DNA from: Acidimicrobiaceae bacterium
GTDB taxonomy: Bacteria > Actinomycetota > Acidimicrobiia > Acidimicrobiales > UBA8592
Assembly: GCA_024641655.1 (NCBI GenBank)
Contig: JAHECR010000018.1
Coordinates: forward strand, 1-64,000
Direction: 5' to 3'
DNA: 64,000 bases
Of this stretch, positions 20,506 through 29,848 are shown in pieces. Numbering within the stretch: position 1 is the first letter of the stretch; each line of letters starts with the position of its first letter. The notes under the pieces were generated by a model. The model saw nothing but the letters and a program-made list of their open reading frames with translations, made no database searches and was not told the origin of the DNA. The position numbers and the translations under genes are program-made.

Positions 20506-21330
20506 ATGGTCCGTCCTGTCGCCCCTGACATCGCGCCGCCGCCGCCAGGCGAGCGGAGGTACCGGATGGTGGTGGGCTACGACGGTGCAGCATTCCACGG
20601 GTTCGCAGCCAACCCTGGCGTGGCGACCGTCGCCGGAACGCTCGCGCAGTCGATGCGACGCGTGCTGGGGTACGAGCCGACGCTGACGTGCGCGGGGCGC
20701 ACCGACGCGGGGGTCCACGGGTGGGGGCAGGTCGTCTCCTTCGACGCGGCACCATTCGACCGGGAACGCTTGCTGCGATCGTTGAACGGCCTCTGCGCAC
20801 CGGCGGTCGTCGTGCGGTCGATCGACGAGGCCTCACCGGACTTCGACGCACGGTTCTCGGCACGGGCGCGCACCTACCGCTACCGCGTGCTGAACCGTGA
20901 CGTGCCCGACCCGTTCCTCGCGACCACGACGTGGCAGGTGCACGACGCCCTCGATGTCGCCGCTATGAACGCTGGGGGTTTCGCTCTGATCGGCGAGCAC
21001 GACTTCACCTCGTTCTGTCGTCGCCGGGTGACGGTGGTGTCGGGGGAGACCGTTGCCGCCTCGATGCGACGCGAGGTGCTCTCGTTGGCGTGGCAGCGCG
21101 TCGCCCCGCGATTCGACGGTGATGGCGACGGCGACCTTGTCGAGCTCTGGATCACCGCCACGGCGTTCTGCCACCAGATGGTGCGATCGATCACCGGGAC
21201 CCTTGTCGATGTGGGTCGGGGGCGGATCGAGGCCGAGGCGGTCGCGGGCATCCTCGAGGCCCGCGACCGGGGGGCCTCCGGGCCTGTGGCGCCTCCCCGC
21301 GGCCTCACGCTCTGGTCGGTCGCGTATTGA
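20506..21330 (+). CDS. truA: tRNA pseudouridine(38-40) synthase TruA
   Basis: Converts U38-U40 of the anticodon arm to pseudouridine. 274 residues from ATG 20506 (GTG 20500 is also in frame). The catalytic motif CAGRTDAGVHGWGQV carries the nucleophile Asp67. A short Pro-rich lead (APPPPGERR) precedes the core YRMVVGYDGAAFHGFA. C-terminal FCHQMVRSITGTLVDVGRG is diagnostic. It sits between rplQ and rplM, the usual actinobacterial position. Confidence 0.95.
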   Translation: MVRPVAPDIAPPPPGERRYRMVVGYDGAAFHGFAANPGVATVAGTLAQSMRRVLGYEPTLTCAGRTDAGVHGWGQVVSFDAAPFDRERLLRSLNGLCAPAVVVRSIDEASPDFDARFSARARTYRYRVLNRDVPDPFLATTTWQVHDALDVAAMNAGGFALIGEHDFTSFCRRRVTVVSGETVAASMRREVLSLAWQRVAPRFDGDGDGDLVELWITATAFCHQMVRSITGTLVDVGRGRIEAEAVAGILEARDRGASGPVAPPRGLTLWSVAY

Positions 21331-21354
21331 TCGTCGCGTGGTGCCGCCGCGGAG

Positions 21355-21383
21355 TTGTGCCTGCACCCGCGCGGCCGTATCGT
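21355..21383 (+). promoter_or_regulatory. Promoter for rplM-rpsI
   Basis: TTGTGC (21355-21360), 17-nt spacer, TATCGT (21378-21383). It lies between truA and rplM and would give a leader of ~90 nt containing a small GGCC-TGACC-GGCC hairpin. Confidence 0.5.
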
Positions 21384-21477
21384 TGTCTGCTGGCCTGACC
21401 GGCCGCGCTACGTGCGCTGCACTGCGTCGGAAACGGCCTGCCTTGTCTCGCAACCACTGCACCATCAGAGAGTCCGC

Positions 21478-21930
21478 GTGTCCACCTACACACCAAAGAA
21501 GTCCGAGATCGAGCGTGTCTGGCACGTCGTCGACGCAGAGGGCATGGTGCTCGGTCGTATGGCCACCGAGGTCGCCCGAGTGCTGCGTGGCAAGCACAAG
21601 CCGACGTACACCCCCCACATCGACACCGGCGATCACGTGATCATCATCAACGCCGACAAGGTCGTCCTCACCAACGACAAGGCCGGCGACAAGATGATTT
21701 ACCGCCACACCGGCTACCCCGGCGGCATCCGGTCGACGTCCTATGCCGACATGCTGGCGAAGAAGCCTGCCGAGGCCGTGCGTCGCTCGATCCGGGGCAT
21801 GATCCCCAAGACCCGCCTCGGTCGCCAGCAGCTCACGAAGCTCAAGGTCTACGCCGGCGCCACCCATCCCCACGAAGCCCAGAAGCCCGAACCACTCGTG
21901 TTCGAGCACGCTCGGGCCAAGGAGTCCTGA
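21478..21930 (+). CDS. rplM: 50S ribosomal protein L13
   Basis: Early-assembly large-subunit protein. 150 residues from GTG 21478 ([22 protein letters not shown]); the upstream open frame to 21355 lies in the promoter/leader and is not conserved. [39 protein letters not shown] and [37 protein letters not shown] are the L13 signatures. Forms a two-gene unit with rpsI. Confidence 0.97.
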   Translation: MSTYTPKKSEIERVWHVVDAEGMVLGRMATEVARVLRGKHKPTYTPHIDTGDHVIIINADKVVLTNDKAGDKMIYRHTGYPGGIRSTSYADMLAKKPAEAVRRSIRGMIPKTRLGRQQLTKLKVYAGATHPHEAQKPEPLVFEHARAKES

Positions 21931-21937
21931 GTCTCAG

Positions 21938-22333
21938 ATGTCCAGCACGCTTCTCGCCCAGACCACCGGCCGCCGAAAGCGCGCGGTCGCCCGCGTCCGT
22001 GTTCGCCCCGGCGACGGCATCATCACCGTGAATGGTCGCAAAGTCGACGAGTACTTCCCGAACGACACGCACCGCATGGTGCTCACAGAACCGTTGCGTC
22101 TGACCCAGACCGACCAGGCATACGACATCGACGTCACGATGCACGGCGGCGGCCCGAGCGGGCAGGCCGGCGCTCTGCGTCTGGGTATCGCCCGAGCGCT
22201 CATCGATATCGACAGCGAACTGCGTGAGCCGCTGAAGCGTGCCGGCTTCCTCACCCGCGACCCGCGGAAGAAGGAGTCCAAGAAGTACGGCCTCAAGAAG
22301 GCCCGGAAGGCACCGCAGTACTCCAAGCGCTGA
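21938..22333 (+). CDS. rpsI: 30S ribosomal protein S9
   Basis: Head protein whose C-terminal tail touches P-site tRNA. 131 residues: [45 protein letters not shown], and the tail [17 protein letters not shown] with the invariant terminal KR. AAGGAG of the RBS overlaps the end of rplM. Confidence 0.97.
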   Translation: MSSTLLAQTTGRRKRAVARVRVRPGDGIITVNGRKVDEYFPNDTHRMVLTEPLRLTQTDQAYDIDVTMHGGGPSGQAGALRLGIARALIDIDSELREPLKRAGFLTRDPRKKESKKYGLKKARKAPQYSKR

Positions 22334-22367
22334 CCTGACGCCGCGAGTCGCCACAGGACCGACGACC

Positions 22368-22392
22368 GACCCGCCTCGACAGGAGGCGGGTC
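22368..22392 (+). terminator. Intrinsic terminator after rpsI
   Basis: GACCCGCCT (22368-22376) pairs perfectly with AGGCGGGTC (22384-22392) across a 7-nt loop, 35 nt after the rpsI stop. There is no long T-run, which is usual for GC-rich actinobacteria. Confidence 0.65.
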
Positions 22393-22466
22393 GTCTCGCG
22401 TACGCACCGTTCGGGGGAGTGCTCCCGAAGCCTGTGGGGCGTCCCCACTCGCTGCGTCGACACCGG

Positions 22467-22472
22467 TACCCT
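22467..22472 (+). promoter_or_regulatory. -10 box (TACCCT) of glmM
   Basis: TACCCT followed by 9 nt and ATG 22482; no Shine-Dalgarno sequence is visible, so the mRNA is probably leaderless or nearly so. Confidence 0.45.
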
Positions 22473-22481
22473 GACGCCGTC

Positions 22482-23816
22482 ATGAACCTCACGTTCGGTA
22501 CCGACGGCGTCCGCGGACGGGCCCACGAGGAGCTCACCGTGCCATGGGTCTCCAAGCTCGCTCGTGCGGCGGCTCGGGTGCTCGGGGCCGACACCTTCGT
22601 CATCGGCGCCGACGGCCGCGAGAGCGGCCCGGCATTCGTGCAGGCACTCTGCGGCGGCTTCGCCGCCGAGGGCGTGAAGGTCTGGAACCTCGGCGTCGTG
22701 CCCACTCCGGCGATCGCCTACGTCGCGGCACAAGAGAACATCGCCGGTGCCATGGTGTCGGCGTCGCACAACGGGTACCAGGACAATGGCATCAAGTTCT
22801 TCGCGCCCGGCGGCCGCAAGCTCACCGACGCCATGCAGGCCGAGATCGAGGCCCTGCTCGTCGGAGCGGCCCTCGTGGGCAGCGGCAAGGCTGCCGAGCC
22901 TGCCTCGGAGCGACCGGACCTAATCGATGGCTGGGTCGCTTCTCTCGCGGCATCACTCCAGGGACGCCGCCTCGACGGCATGTCGGTGGTCATCGACTGC
23001 GCCAATGGTGCAGCGTCGGAGATCGCCCCGCGTGTTCTTCGCGACCTCGGCTGCACCGTCACCGCGATCAACAACCTCCCCAACGGGCGCAACATCAACG
23101 CCGACTGTGGGTCGACGCACCCTGCGCAGCTGCGCGAGGTGGTACAGCTCGCCGGGGCTGCCGTCGGGCTGGCCTTCGACGGCGATGCCGACCGGGTGCT
23201 CGCGGTCGACGCCGCCGGCGAGTTCGTGGACGGGGATCAACTCATCGGCATCTTCGCCGTCGATCTGCACGAACGGGGCATGCTGACCGACGACACGGTC
23301 GTCATCACCGTGATGACCAATCTCGGGTTTCGCATCGCGATGCGCGAACGGGGAATCCGCGTGCACGAGACCGCGGTGGGCGACCGGTACGTGCTGGAGG
23401 CACTCGAGGAGCACGGCTGGGCACTCGGTGGTGAGCAGTCTGGCCACGTCATCTTCCGCAACCTGGCGACCACCGGCGATGGGCTGCTGACCGGCCTGCA
23501 GCTGCTCGATGCGCTCCAGCGGGCCCGACGACCGCTCAGCGCGTTGGCCGGCGAAACGATGACCCGCCTGCCGCAGGTGCTCGAGAACGTGCGGGTGGTC
23601 GGCGATGCAGCGGCACTCCTCCCCGTGCTGGCTGACGAGATCGCTGCAGTCGAGGCTGATCTCGGCGACAGTGGGCGGGTGCTCGTGCGCCCCTCGGGAA
23701 CCGAGCCGTTGCTCCGCGTGATGGTGGAGGCGGCCTCAGGCGATGCTGCGCAGGCAGCCGTGGATCGGCTCATCGCCGCGACCCACGAGCTCCTGCGCCG
23801 AGAGGGCACTCGATGA
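22482..23816 (+). CDS. glmM: Phosphoglucosamine mutase
   Basis: Converts glucosamine-6-phosphate to glucosamine-1-phosphate on the way to UDP-GlcNAc for peptidoglycan. 444 residues from ATG 22482 (MNLTFGTDGVRGRAHEELT). The catalytic serine is Ser95 in SASHNGYQDNGIKFF (most homologues have SASHNP; Pro is Gly here). Mg site FDGDADRVLAVD, sugar-binding GGEQSGHVIF, phosphate-binding VRPSGTEPLLRVMVEA. Followed 62 nt later by glmS, giving the two enzymes of the same pathway side by side. Confidence 0.97.
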   Translation: MNLTFGTDGVRGRAHEELTVPWVSKLARAAARVLGADTFVIGADGRESGPAFVQALCGGFAAEGVKVWNLGVVPTPAIAYVAAQENIAGAMVSASHNGYQDNGIKFFAPGGRKLTDAMQAEIEALLVGAALVGSGKAAEPASERPDLIDGWVASLAASLQGRRLDGMSVVIDCANGAASEIAPRVLRDLGCTVTAINNLPNGRNINADCGSTHPAQLREVVQLAGAAVGLAFDGDADRVLAVDAAGEFVDGDQLIGIFAVDLHERGMLTDDTVVITVMTNLGFRIAMRERGIRVHETAVGDRYVLEALEEHGWALGGEQSGHVIFRNLATTGDGLLTGLQLLDALQRARRPLSALAGETMTRLPQVLENVRVVGDAAALLPVLADEIAAVEADLGDSGRVLVRPSGTEPLLRVMVEAASGDAAQAAVDRLIAATHELLRREGTR

Positions 23817-23865
23817 TCGCCCGTGCTCACCCGGCGCCGTGCCACTCGCGATGACGCCGTCCTCG

Positions 23866-23871
23866 TAGACT
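23866..23871 (+). promoter_or_regulatory. -10 box (TAGACT) of glmS, leaderless
   Basis: TAGACT, 7 nt, then ATG 23879. The ATG must be the real start because the next codon is the catalytic Cys2, so the promoter position is well anchored. Confidence 0.55.
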
Positions 23872-23878
23872 CCTGGAG

Positions 23879-26800
23879 ATGTGCGGCATCATCGCAGTCC
23901 TGCGTCGGCGAGCCACGCGGACGGCGCCGACTTCGTCCATGGTGATCTCAGCACTGCCCCAGGCCCCATTGATCGGCCTCGATCCCGACCAGCTCGCTGC
24001 GATCGCGACGTCGCTCGAAGCCGTGGACACGCTTCTCGGTGGCGTGCCCGGGGTGCAGTGTCTGCTCGCCGACGCCAACCTCCTCGCCACCGTCGAGCAT
24101 CGCTGTGCTGGCTTCGAGGCCGTGGTCGCAGATGTCGAACGGGCCCTCGAGGAGGCCGCTCTCGATGTCGGCGAGCTCGAACGGGTGAATGCTTCGCTCC
24201 TCCGCGTGAAAGATGCGGTCTGGGCGATCGGTCGTGATCGGCTACGCACGGCACGCTCGGTGAGCGCGTTGTGCGCCGGTTTCGGCTCGCCCAGTGCAAT
24301 CGAGACCTTCACGTCGGTCCAAGAGGCCCTCTCGGCGCTCGATCGTCTCGAGGTCCGAGGACGCGACTCCGCTGGGCTCCACCTCCTCGTCCGCAATCAT
24401 GGTCTCGACCTCGGCGATCCCGCCGTCGCCGCGGCGATCGACGGCCGGTCGGGCGACCTGAACTTCGGCTCGGGGTCGGTACGCCGTGTCGACGGTGGGC
24501 TGTTGAGCTTCGTGTACAAGGCCGCGGCCGAGATCGGTGAGCTGGGGGACAACACTGCGGCGCTGCGGGCGGCCATCACCGCCGACGAGCTCCTGCATCG
24601 GGCCCTCGACACCGACAACGCCGTCACGGTCGTGCTCGGGCACACGCGTTGGGCCAGTGTTGGCATCATCTCCGAGCCCAACACCCACCCGCTGAACTCC
24701 GAGCAGCACGAGGGTGCGCCGTGTCCTTACGTCACCGCGGTGCTCAACGGCGACGTCGACAACTTCGCCGACGTGCGGGAGCTGGAAGGGCTGCGCATCG
24801 CACCAGCGATCACCACCGACGCCAAGGTCATCCCCACCTTGATGGGCAAGCACCTCGCGCAGCTCGACGGCTCACAGGAGCGCAGTGGCATCGACGAGGC
24901 CTTCCGGCGAACCGTTGCCGCGCTCGACGGGTCCGTGGCCATCGCTGCCAGCGTCGCGTCGGCCCCGAGTGCGCTGCATCTCGCGCTCCGCGGGAGCGGT
25001 CAGGCGATGTATGTGGGCCTCGCGGAAGACGCGTACATCGTCGCCAGCGAACCCTACGGCGTCGTCGAGATCACCTCGCGTTACCTTCGGATGGACGGCG
25101 AAACGCCCGGGAACGCCGACAACCCCACGGCGAGCAGGGGACAGATCATCACGCTCGACGCCTCCGCTGCGGGGACACTGGCGGGCATCCGTCGCGTCGC
25201 CTACGACGGGACCCATCTTCGCGTCGAAGAGGCTGATCTCGCACACGCAGAGATCACCACCCGAGACATCGATCGTGGCGCGTTCCCTCACTTCCTCCTG
25301 AAGGAGATCACCGAGTCACCCCAGTCGTTCCGCAAGACCCTCCGGGGCAAGCTCGTCGAGGTCGACGGCGCGCTGCAGGTACGCGTCGGCCACGCCACCC
25401 TCCCCGCTGAGATTCGGGACCGGTTGCGGTCGGGCGCCATCGGTCAGGTGCTGGTCATCGGGCAGGGCACCGCGGCGGTCGCCGGACAGAGCTTGGCGCT
25501 CCTGCTGCGCAGCCTCGTTGCGCTCGAGGTAGACGCACTCCCCGCGACGGAGCTCTCCGGGTTCCATCTCCGCAGCGACATGAAGGCGACGCTGGTCGTG
25601 GCCATCAGCCAGTCGGGCACCACCACCGACACCAACCGCACCGTCGATCTCGTTCGTGCCCGTGGCGCGGCAGTGGTCGCCATCGTGAACCGCCGCAACT
25701 CCGATCTCACCGACAAGGCCGACGGTGTGTTGTACACCTCCGACGGTCGTGACGTGGAGATGAGCGTTGCGTCCACGAAGGCCTTCTACGCGCAGATCGC
25801 CGCTGGTGCGCTCCTCGCCGTCGCCATTGCCGACGAGGTGCAGCCCGCGCCCGACGCTGCTGCGCTGGGCGTGCGGCGGGCATTGCTCGCGACCTTGCGC
25901 GAGCTCCCCGCTGCGATGGAACAGGTCATCGCCCAGCGGGCGACGATCGGTGCAGCGGCAGCCCAGTTCGCGCCCTCGCGCCGGTACTGGGCGATCGTCG
26001 GCAACGGGCCGAACATCGTGGCCGCTCGCGAGATTCGCATCAAGCTCTCCGAGCTCTGTTACAAGTCCATCGCTGCGGACTTCACCGAGGACAAGAAGCA
26101 CATCGACCTGTCGTCCGAGCCGCTGATCCTGGTGTGCGCCGCGGGGTTGGCGGGGTCCAACGCGACCGACGTGGCCAAGGAGGTCGCGATCTACCGGGCG
26201 CACAAGGCGGCCCCGATCGTCATCGCCGACGAGTCGGCGTCGTTCCCCGCAGCCTTGCACGTGATCAAGGTTCCGACGGTCGATCCGGCACTCGCATTCG
26301 TGTTGTCCACCGTGGTCGGGCACCTCTTCGGCTACGAGGCTGCCTTGTCGATCGACGCGCAGGCGCTCCCGCTGCGCGAAACGCGCGCCGCGATCGAGCG
26401 CACCGCTGCCGAGCATCCCGGCATGTCCGGTGAGGTCATGTTGACGATGCTGCGACCCGGCATCATCGCCGGGGCGCAAACCTTCCTCGACGGCCTCCGG
26501 TCGCGCGAATACGACGGCCACCTCGAGGCCAGCACCGCGGCGCGTGTCTCGTCGCTGTTCCGCTACGCCGCCGGTACCACCTCTCTCGATTCGTACCAGC
26601 TCGACTGGGGCAAGGTGGGAACTCCGGGAACGGTGCTCGAGGACCTCGTCGCGGCGCTGAGCGTGGGTATCGAGGAGCTCACCCGCCCGATCGACGCGAT
26701 CAAGCACCAGGCCAAGACCGTCACCGTCGGGATCTCGCGCTCGGACGAGGAATTGATCGAGCTTCCCGTGATCCGCGAGCTGCTGGCCTCGGGTACTCCC

Positions 26801-27313
26801 CGCGATCGCCTCAGCTATCGCAACCTCCGCATCCTCGCCGCGCTCGATCCGGCGATCGCCCGGGTGCTCGGCTATATCCGCTACCGCGTCGAGGGCGACC
26901 CGACGAGCTCCCCTGCCACGCTGGCGGTCGTCGACCGGGGCGGGGTGGCCGCCGACTTCCCGTCTCGCGTCGACCGCGATCCGGTTCTGCGCGGCAGCAA
27001 ACACCTCGTGGCCCTCGAGCAACTGGTGGTGCTCACCAAGGGGCGCAACGACGGTCGGACCATCATCATGGTTCCCGAGGTGAAGGACCGTCAGACGGTC
27101 GGCATGACCCTGTTGCACGTGGCGTTGCCGGCGTATCTCCCCGAGGGCGTCATCCGGGGCGTGCTCCAGGGGTACCGCAACCGTTACGCCGCGCTTCGCG
27201 ACTTCGTCACCGAGTCGGAGCCGACGTTTCGCGACGACCTCCTGGCGACGGTGCCCGTCGAGGATCTCCTGATCCGACCGGTTTCGGACCTCGCCGAGCT
27301 CTGGCGCAGCTGA
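23879..27313 (+). CDS. glmS: Glutamine--fructose-6-phosphate aminotransferase, giant 1144-residue form
   Basis: Makes glucosamine-6-phosphate from fructose-6-phosphate and glutamine. The usual enzyme has ~610 residues. The class II glutaminase domain starts MCGIIAVL with catalytic Cys2, but ~140 residues (12-150) are inserted before LDRLEVRGRDSAG (154-166); GHTRWASVG follows at 254. LKEITESPQSFRKTLRGK (~474-491) opens the isomerase half; SIS1 has ISQSGTTTDTN (576) and STKAF (632); SIS2 spans ~690-830. A GlmS-like tail RPIDAIKHQAKTVTVG appears only at 936-951, followed by ~190 further residues of unknown fold. Both catalytic halves look intact, so activity is expected. The added parts may be regulatory. 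Neighbour glmM supports the pathway. Confidence 0.93.
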   Translation: MCGIIAVLRRRATRTAPTSSMVISALPQAPLIGLDPDQLAAIATSLEAVDTLLGGVPGVQCLLADANLLATVEHRCAGFEAVVADVERALEEAALDVGELERVNASLLRVKDAVWAIGRDRLRTARSVSALCAGFGSPSAIETFTSVQEALSALDRLEVRGRDSAGLHLLVRNHGLDLGDPAVAAAIDGRSGDLNFGSGSVRRVDGGLLSFVYKAAAEIGELGDNTAALRAAITADELLHRALDTDNAVTVVLGHTRWASVGIISEPNTHPLNSEQHEGAPCPYVTAVLNGDVDNFADVRELEGLRIAPAITTDAKVIPTLMGKHLAQLDGSQERSGIDEAFRRTVAALDGSVAIAASVASAPSALHLALRGSGQAMYVGLAEDAYIVASEPYGVVEITSRYLRMDGETPGNADNPTASRGQIITLDASAAGTLAGIRRVAYDGTHLRVEEADLAHAEITTRDIDRGAFPHFLLKEITESPQSFRKTLRGKLVEVDGALQVRVGHATLPAEIRDRLRSGAIGQVLVIGQGTAAVAGQSLALLLRSLVALEVDALPATELSGFHLRSDMKATLVVAISQSGTTTDTNRTVDLVRARGAAVVAIVNRRNSDLTDKADGVLYTSDGRDVEMSVASTKAFYAQIAAGALLAVAIADEVQPAPDAAALGVRRALLATLRELPAAMEQVIAQRATIGAAAAQFAPSRRYWAIVGNGPNIVAAREIRIKLSELCYKSIAADFTEDKKHIDLSSEPLILVCAAGLAGSNATDVAKEVAIYRAHKAAPIVIADESASFPAALHVIKVPTVDPALAFVLSTVVGHLFGYEAALSIDAQALPLRETRAAIERTAAEHPGMSGEVMLTMLRPGIIAGAQTFLDGLRSREYDGHLEASTAARVSSLFRYAAGTTSLDSYQLDWGKVGTPGTVLEDLVAALSVGIEELTRPIDAIKHQAKTVTVGISRSDEELIELPVIRELLASGTPRDRLSYRNLRILAALDPAIARVLGYIRYRVEGDPTSSPATLAVVDRGGVAADFPSRVDRDPVLRGSKHLVALEQLVVLTKGRNDGRTIIMVPEVKDRQTVGMTLLHVALPAYLPEGVIRGVLQGYRNRYAALRDFVTESEPTFRDDLLATVPVEDLLIRPVSDLAELWRS

Positions 27314-27373
27314 CCGGACCACCGCTGCGGGCACGACCTCCGGGGGAGCCGACCGCTGGGGGTCCGCGGAAAG

Positions 27374-27379
27374 TAGCGT
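27374..27379 (+). promoter_or_regulatory. -10 box (TAGCGT) deciding the nnr start
   Basis: TAGCGT then 7 nt to GTG 27387, but only 1 nt to the upstream in-frame GTG 27381. The window-wide spacing of 6-7 nt therefore favours GTG 27387. Confidence 0.45.
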
Positions 27380-27386
27380 TGTGCGC

Positions 27387-28733
27387 GTGCGACCGATCGT
27401 CACCCCACTCGAGATGGCTGCCATCGACCGCGCTGCGGTCGAGCCGGTGGAGGTGCTGATCCGGCGCGCCGGCGCGGCCGTCGCCTGGGCGGCACGCCGT
27501 CGGCTGGGCGGAACCTACGGCAAGCGGGTGGTCGTCCTCGCAGGCAAGGGCAACAACGGCGCTGACGGACGCATTGCCGCCACACGACTGCGTAGTTGGG
27601 GCGTGCGGACCCGGGTCGTCGACGCCGCCGCTCCACCTCGGAACCTGCCGCCGTGTGACCTGGTGGTCGATGCCGCCTACGGGACCGGGCTGCAGCGTGC
27701 CTACGAGCCCCCGCAGGTCGACGCACCCGTCCTCGCCGTCGATATCCCGAGCGGGGTCGACGGCCTCACCGGTGCCTGCCTGGGGTCGCCGCTCCACGCC
27801 GTGGAGACCGTGACCTTCCAAGCCCTGAAGCCGGGGCTGTTGCTGCACCCGGGCTCGGAGTGCGCCGGCGCCATCTCGATCGCCGACATCGGACTCGACA
27901 CGAGCACGGCGACAGCGCACCTCGTCGATCGAGAAGCGGTTGCCGCCTGGTTGCCGTCTCGGTTGCCGACCGCGCACAAATGGCAGCGCGCCTGTTGGGT
28001 CATCGCCGGGTCGCCGGCGATGACCGGCGCCGCCCAGATGGCCGCCGCAGCAGCACAGCGCTCCGGCGCAGGGTACGTCCGCCTGAGCATGCCCGGGACC
28101 GCTCCGTCAGGCCCGCTGGAGGTCGTGCATCACGAGCTGCCCGCCGAGGGTTGGGAGCGGGGCCTCTCGACCGATCTCGAGCGGTTCGGCTCGGTGGTCA
28201 TGGGTCCGGGCCTCGGCCGAGCTCGTTCCACCCGGACTTCGGTGCGAGCCGCACTCGCCGCGATCGACGTCCCGCTGGTGCTCGACGGCGACGGGTTGGC
28301 GGCGGTGGCCCGGCGGCCCGAGATGCTGCTGCTCCGACCCGCCGCCACGGTGCTCACCCCCCACGATGGGGAAGTCGAGCTCCTGATCGGACGCCGACCT
28401 GGACCCGATCGTTTCGACGAGGCTCGCCGCCTGGCAGCGACCCTCGGGGCGGTCGTCCTGCTCAAGGGCCCGACCACGATCGTGGCCGAGCCCGGCGGGC
28501 GCTGTCTCGTCGTCACCAGCGGCGATGCCCGGCTGGCGACCGCAGGCACCGGCGACGTGCTCGCCGGTATTGTCGGCGCCCTGCTGGCGCGAGGCGTCGG
28601 AGCTTTCGAAGCCGCCGCCGCCGGCGCTTGGATTCACGGGGAGGCAGGCATGCGCCGTGCCCGCCGGGGGCTGATCGCCACCGATCTCATCGACGCCATC
28701 CCGGAGGTGCTGGATGCGACCCACCTGGGCTGA
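27387..28733 (+). CDS. nnr: Bifunctional NAD(P)H-hydrate epimerase / ADP-dependent dehydratase
   Basis: Repairs damaged NAD(P)HX: the N-terminal YjeF domain (~1-190) epimerises it and the C-terminal kinase-like domain (~200-448) dehydrates it using ADP. 448 residues from GTG 27387 (GTG 27381 adds two). N-domain motifs: VVLAGKGNNGADGRIAATRL, VVDAAYGTGL, AVDIPSGVDG. C-domain: VMGPGLGRA, VLTPHDGEVELL, TAGTGDVLAGIVGALLARG. It overlaps the start of alr by 20 nt, so the two are co-expressed. Confidence 0.95.
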   Translation: MRPIVTPLEMAAIDRAAVEPVEVLIRRAGAAVAWAARRRLGGTYGKRVVVLAGKGNNGADGRIAATRLRSWGVRTRVVDAAAPPRNLPPCDLVVDAAYGTGLQRAYEPPQVDAPVLAVDIPSGVDGLTGACLGSPLHAVETVTFQALKPGLLLHPGSECAGAISIADIGLDTSTATAHLVDREAVAAWLPSRLPTAHKWQRACWVIAGSPAMTGAAQMAAAAAQRSGAGYVRLSMPGTAPSGPLEVVHHELPAEGWERGLSTDLERFGSVVMGPGLGRARSTRTSVRAALAAIDVPLVLDGDGLAAVARRPEMLLLRPAATVLTPHDGEVELLIGRRPGPDRFDEARRLAATLGAVVLLKGPTTIVAEPGGRCLVVTSGDARLATAGTGDVLAGIVGALLARGVGAFEAAAAGAWIHGEAGMRRARRGLIATDLIDAIPEVLDATHLG

Positions 28734-29820
28734 CATCGATCTCGCTGCCATCGAACACAACGTGAACGAGCTGGCCCGCCTGGTCGATCCGGCGCAGCTC
28801 TGCATCGTCGTCAAAGCCGAGGGCTACGGACACGGAGCCGTTCCCGTCGCGCGCGCTGCTGTCGATGCCGGAGCGCCGTGGCTCGCAGTGGCGCTCGTCG
28901 AGGAGGGCCGACGACTGCGGGAGGCAGGGGTGCGGTCACCGATCCTCGTGCTGTCGGAGCCGCGCCCGTTGGAGATGGTCGAGGTCGTCGCCTACGATCT
29001 CCAGCCCACGGTCTACAGCGGCGAGGGACTCGCTGCCGCGGCCGCGGCCGCGATGCAGTACAGCCAACACCTCGCCGTGCATCTCAAAGTCGACACCGGC
29101 ATGCGTCGCGTCGGCGTCGAGCCCGAGTCGGCCGTCGACATGGCCAAGGCCATCCTCGACAAGCCCGCACTCGAGCTCGCAGGCGTCTGGACCCACTGCG
29201 CCATTGCCGACCACCTCGACAGCACGTTCACCGACACCCAGCTCGACCGCTACGACGACGTGCTTTCTGCGCTTGCCGATGCTGGCATCGATCCCGGTCT
29301 GCGCCATGCCGCCAACTCGGCGGTCGCGCTGGCGCACCCGCGCGGACGCTACGACCTCGTCCGTTGTGGCATCGCCGCCTACGGCCTGACCCCTGGGCCG
29401 CACCTCCGGGGCTTCGCCGACCTACGGCCGGCCATGAAGGTGCGTTCGGAGGTGTCGTTCGTGAAGCGGGTCGAGGCGGGGGAGCGGGTGTCGTACGGGC
29501 TGGCCTGGGCCGCTCCCAAGACGACCAACGTTGCCACCGTGCCGATTGGCTACGCCGACGGCGTCCCTCGGCGTGCCGGCATGGTCGGGGCCCACGTCTT
29601 GATCCGTGGGCGCCGCATGCCGATCGTCGGACACGTCACGATGGACCAGCTCATGGTCGACTGCGGTGACGAGCCCGTCAGCGCCGGTGACGAGGTAGTG
29701 CTGATCGGCGCCCAGGACGACGACGAGATCACCGTCGACGAGTGGGCGGCCTGGCTCGACACCATCAGCTACGAGATCGTCTGCTCCGTCGAGAGCCGTG
29801 TGACCCGCCGCTACCTGTGA
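28714..29820 (+). CDS. alr: Alanine racemase
   Basis: PLP enzyme making D-alanine for peptidoglycan. 368 residues. RPTWADIDLAAIEHNVNELARL at the N terminus; the PLP lysine is Lys34 in VVKAEGYGHGAVPVA (KADAYGHG in most homologues). GVWTHCAIAD, RCGIAAYGLTP, SYGLAWAAPKTTNVATVPIGYADG (catalytic Tyr region) and GHVTMDQLMVDCG are present. Standard length; overlaps nnr by 20 nt. Confidence 0.97.
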   Translation: MRPTWADIDLAAIEHNVNELARLVDPAQLCIVVKAEGYGHGAVPVARAAVDAGAPWLAVALVEEGRRLREAGVRSPILVLSEPRPLEMVEVVAYDLQPTVYSGEGLAAAAAAAMQYSQHLAVHLKVDTGMRRVGVEPESAVDMAKAILDKPALELAGVWTHCAIADHLDSTFTDTQLDRYDDVLSALADAGIDPGLRHAANSAVALAHPRGRYDLVRCGIAAYGLTPGPHLRGFADLRPAMKVRSEVSFVKRVEAGERVSYGLAWAAPKTTNVATVPIGYADGVPRRAGMVGAHVLIRGRRMPIVGHVTMDQLMVDCGDEPVSAGDEVVLIGAQDDDEITVDEWAAWLDTISYEIVCSVESRVTRRYL

Positions 29821-29848
29821 GCATCGGCAGCCGCGTCACCGACTCGCG

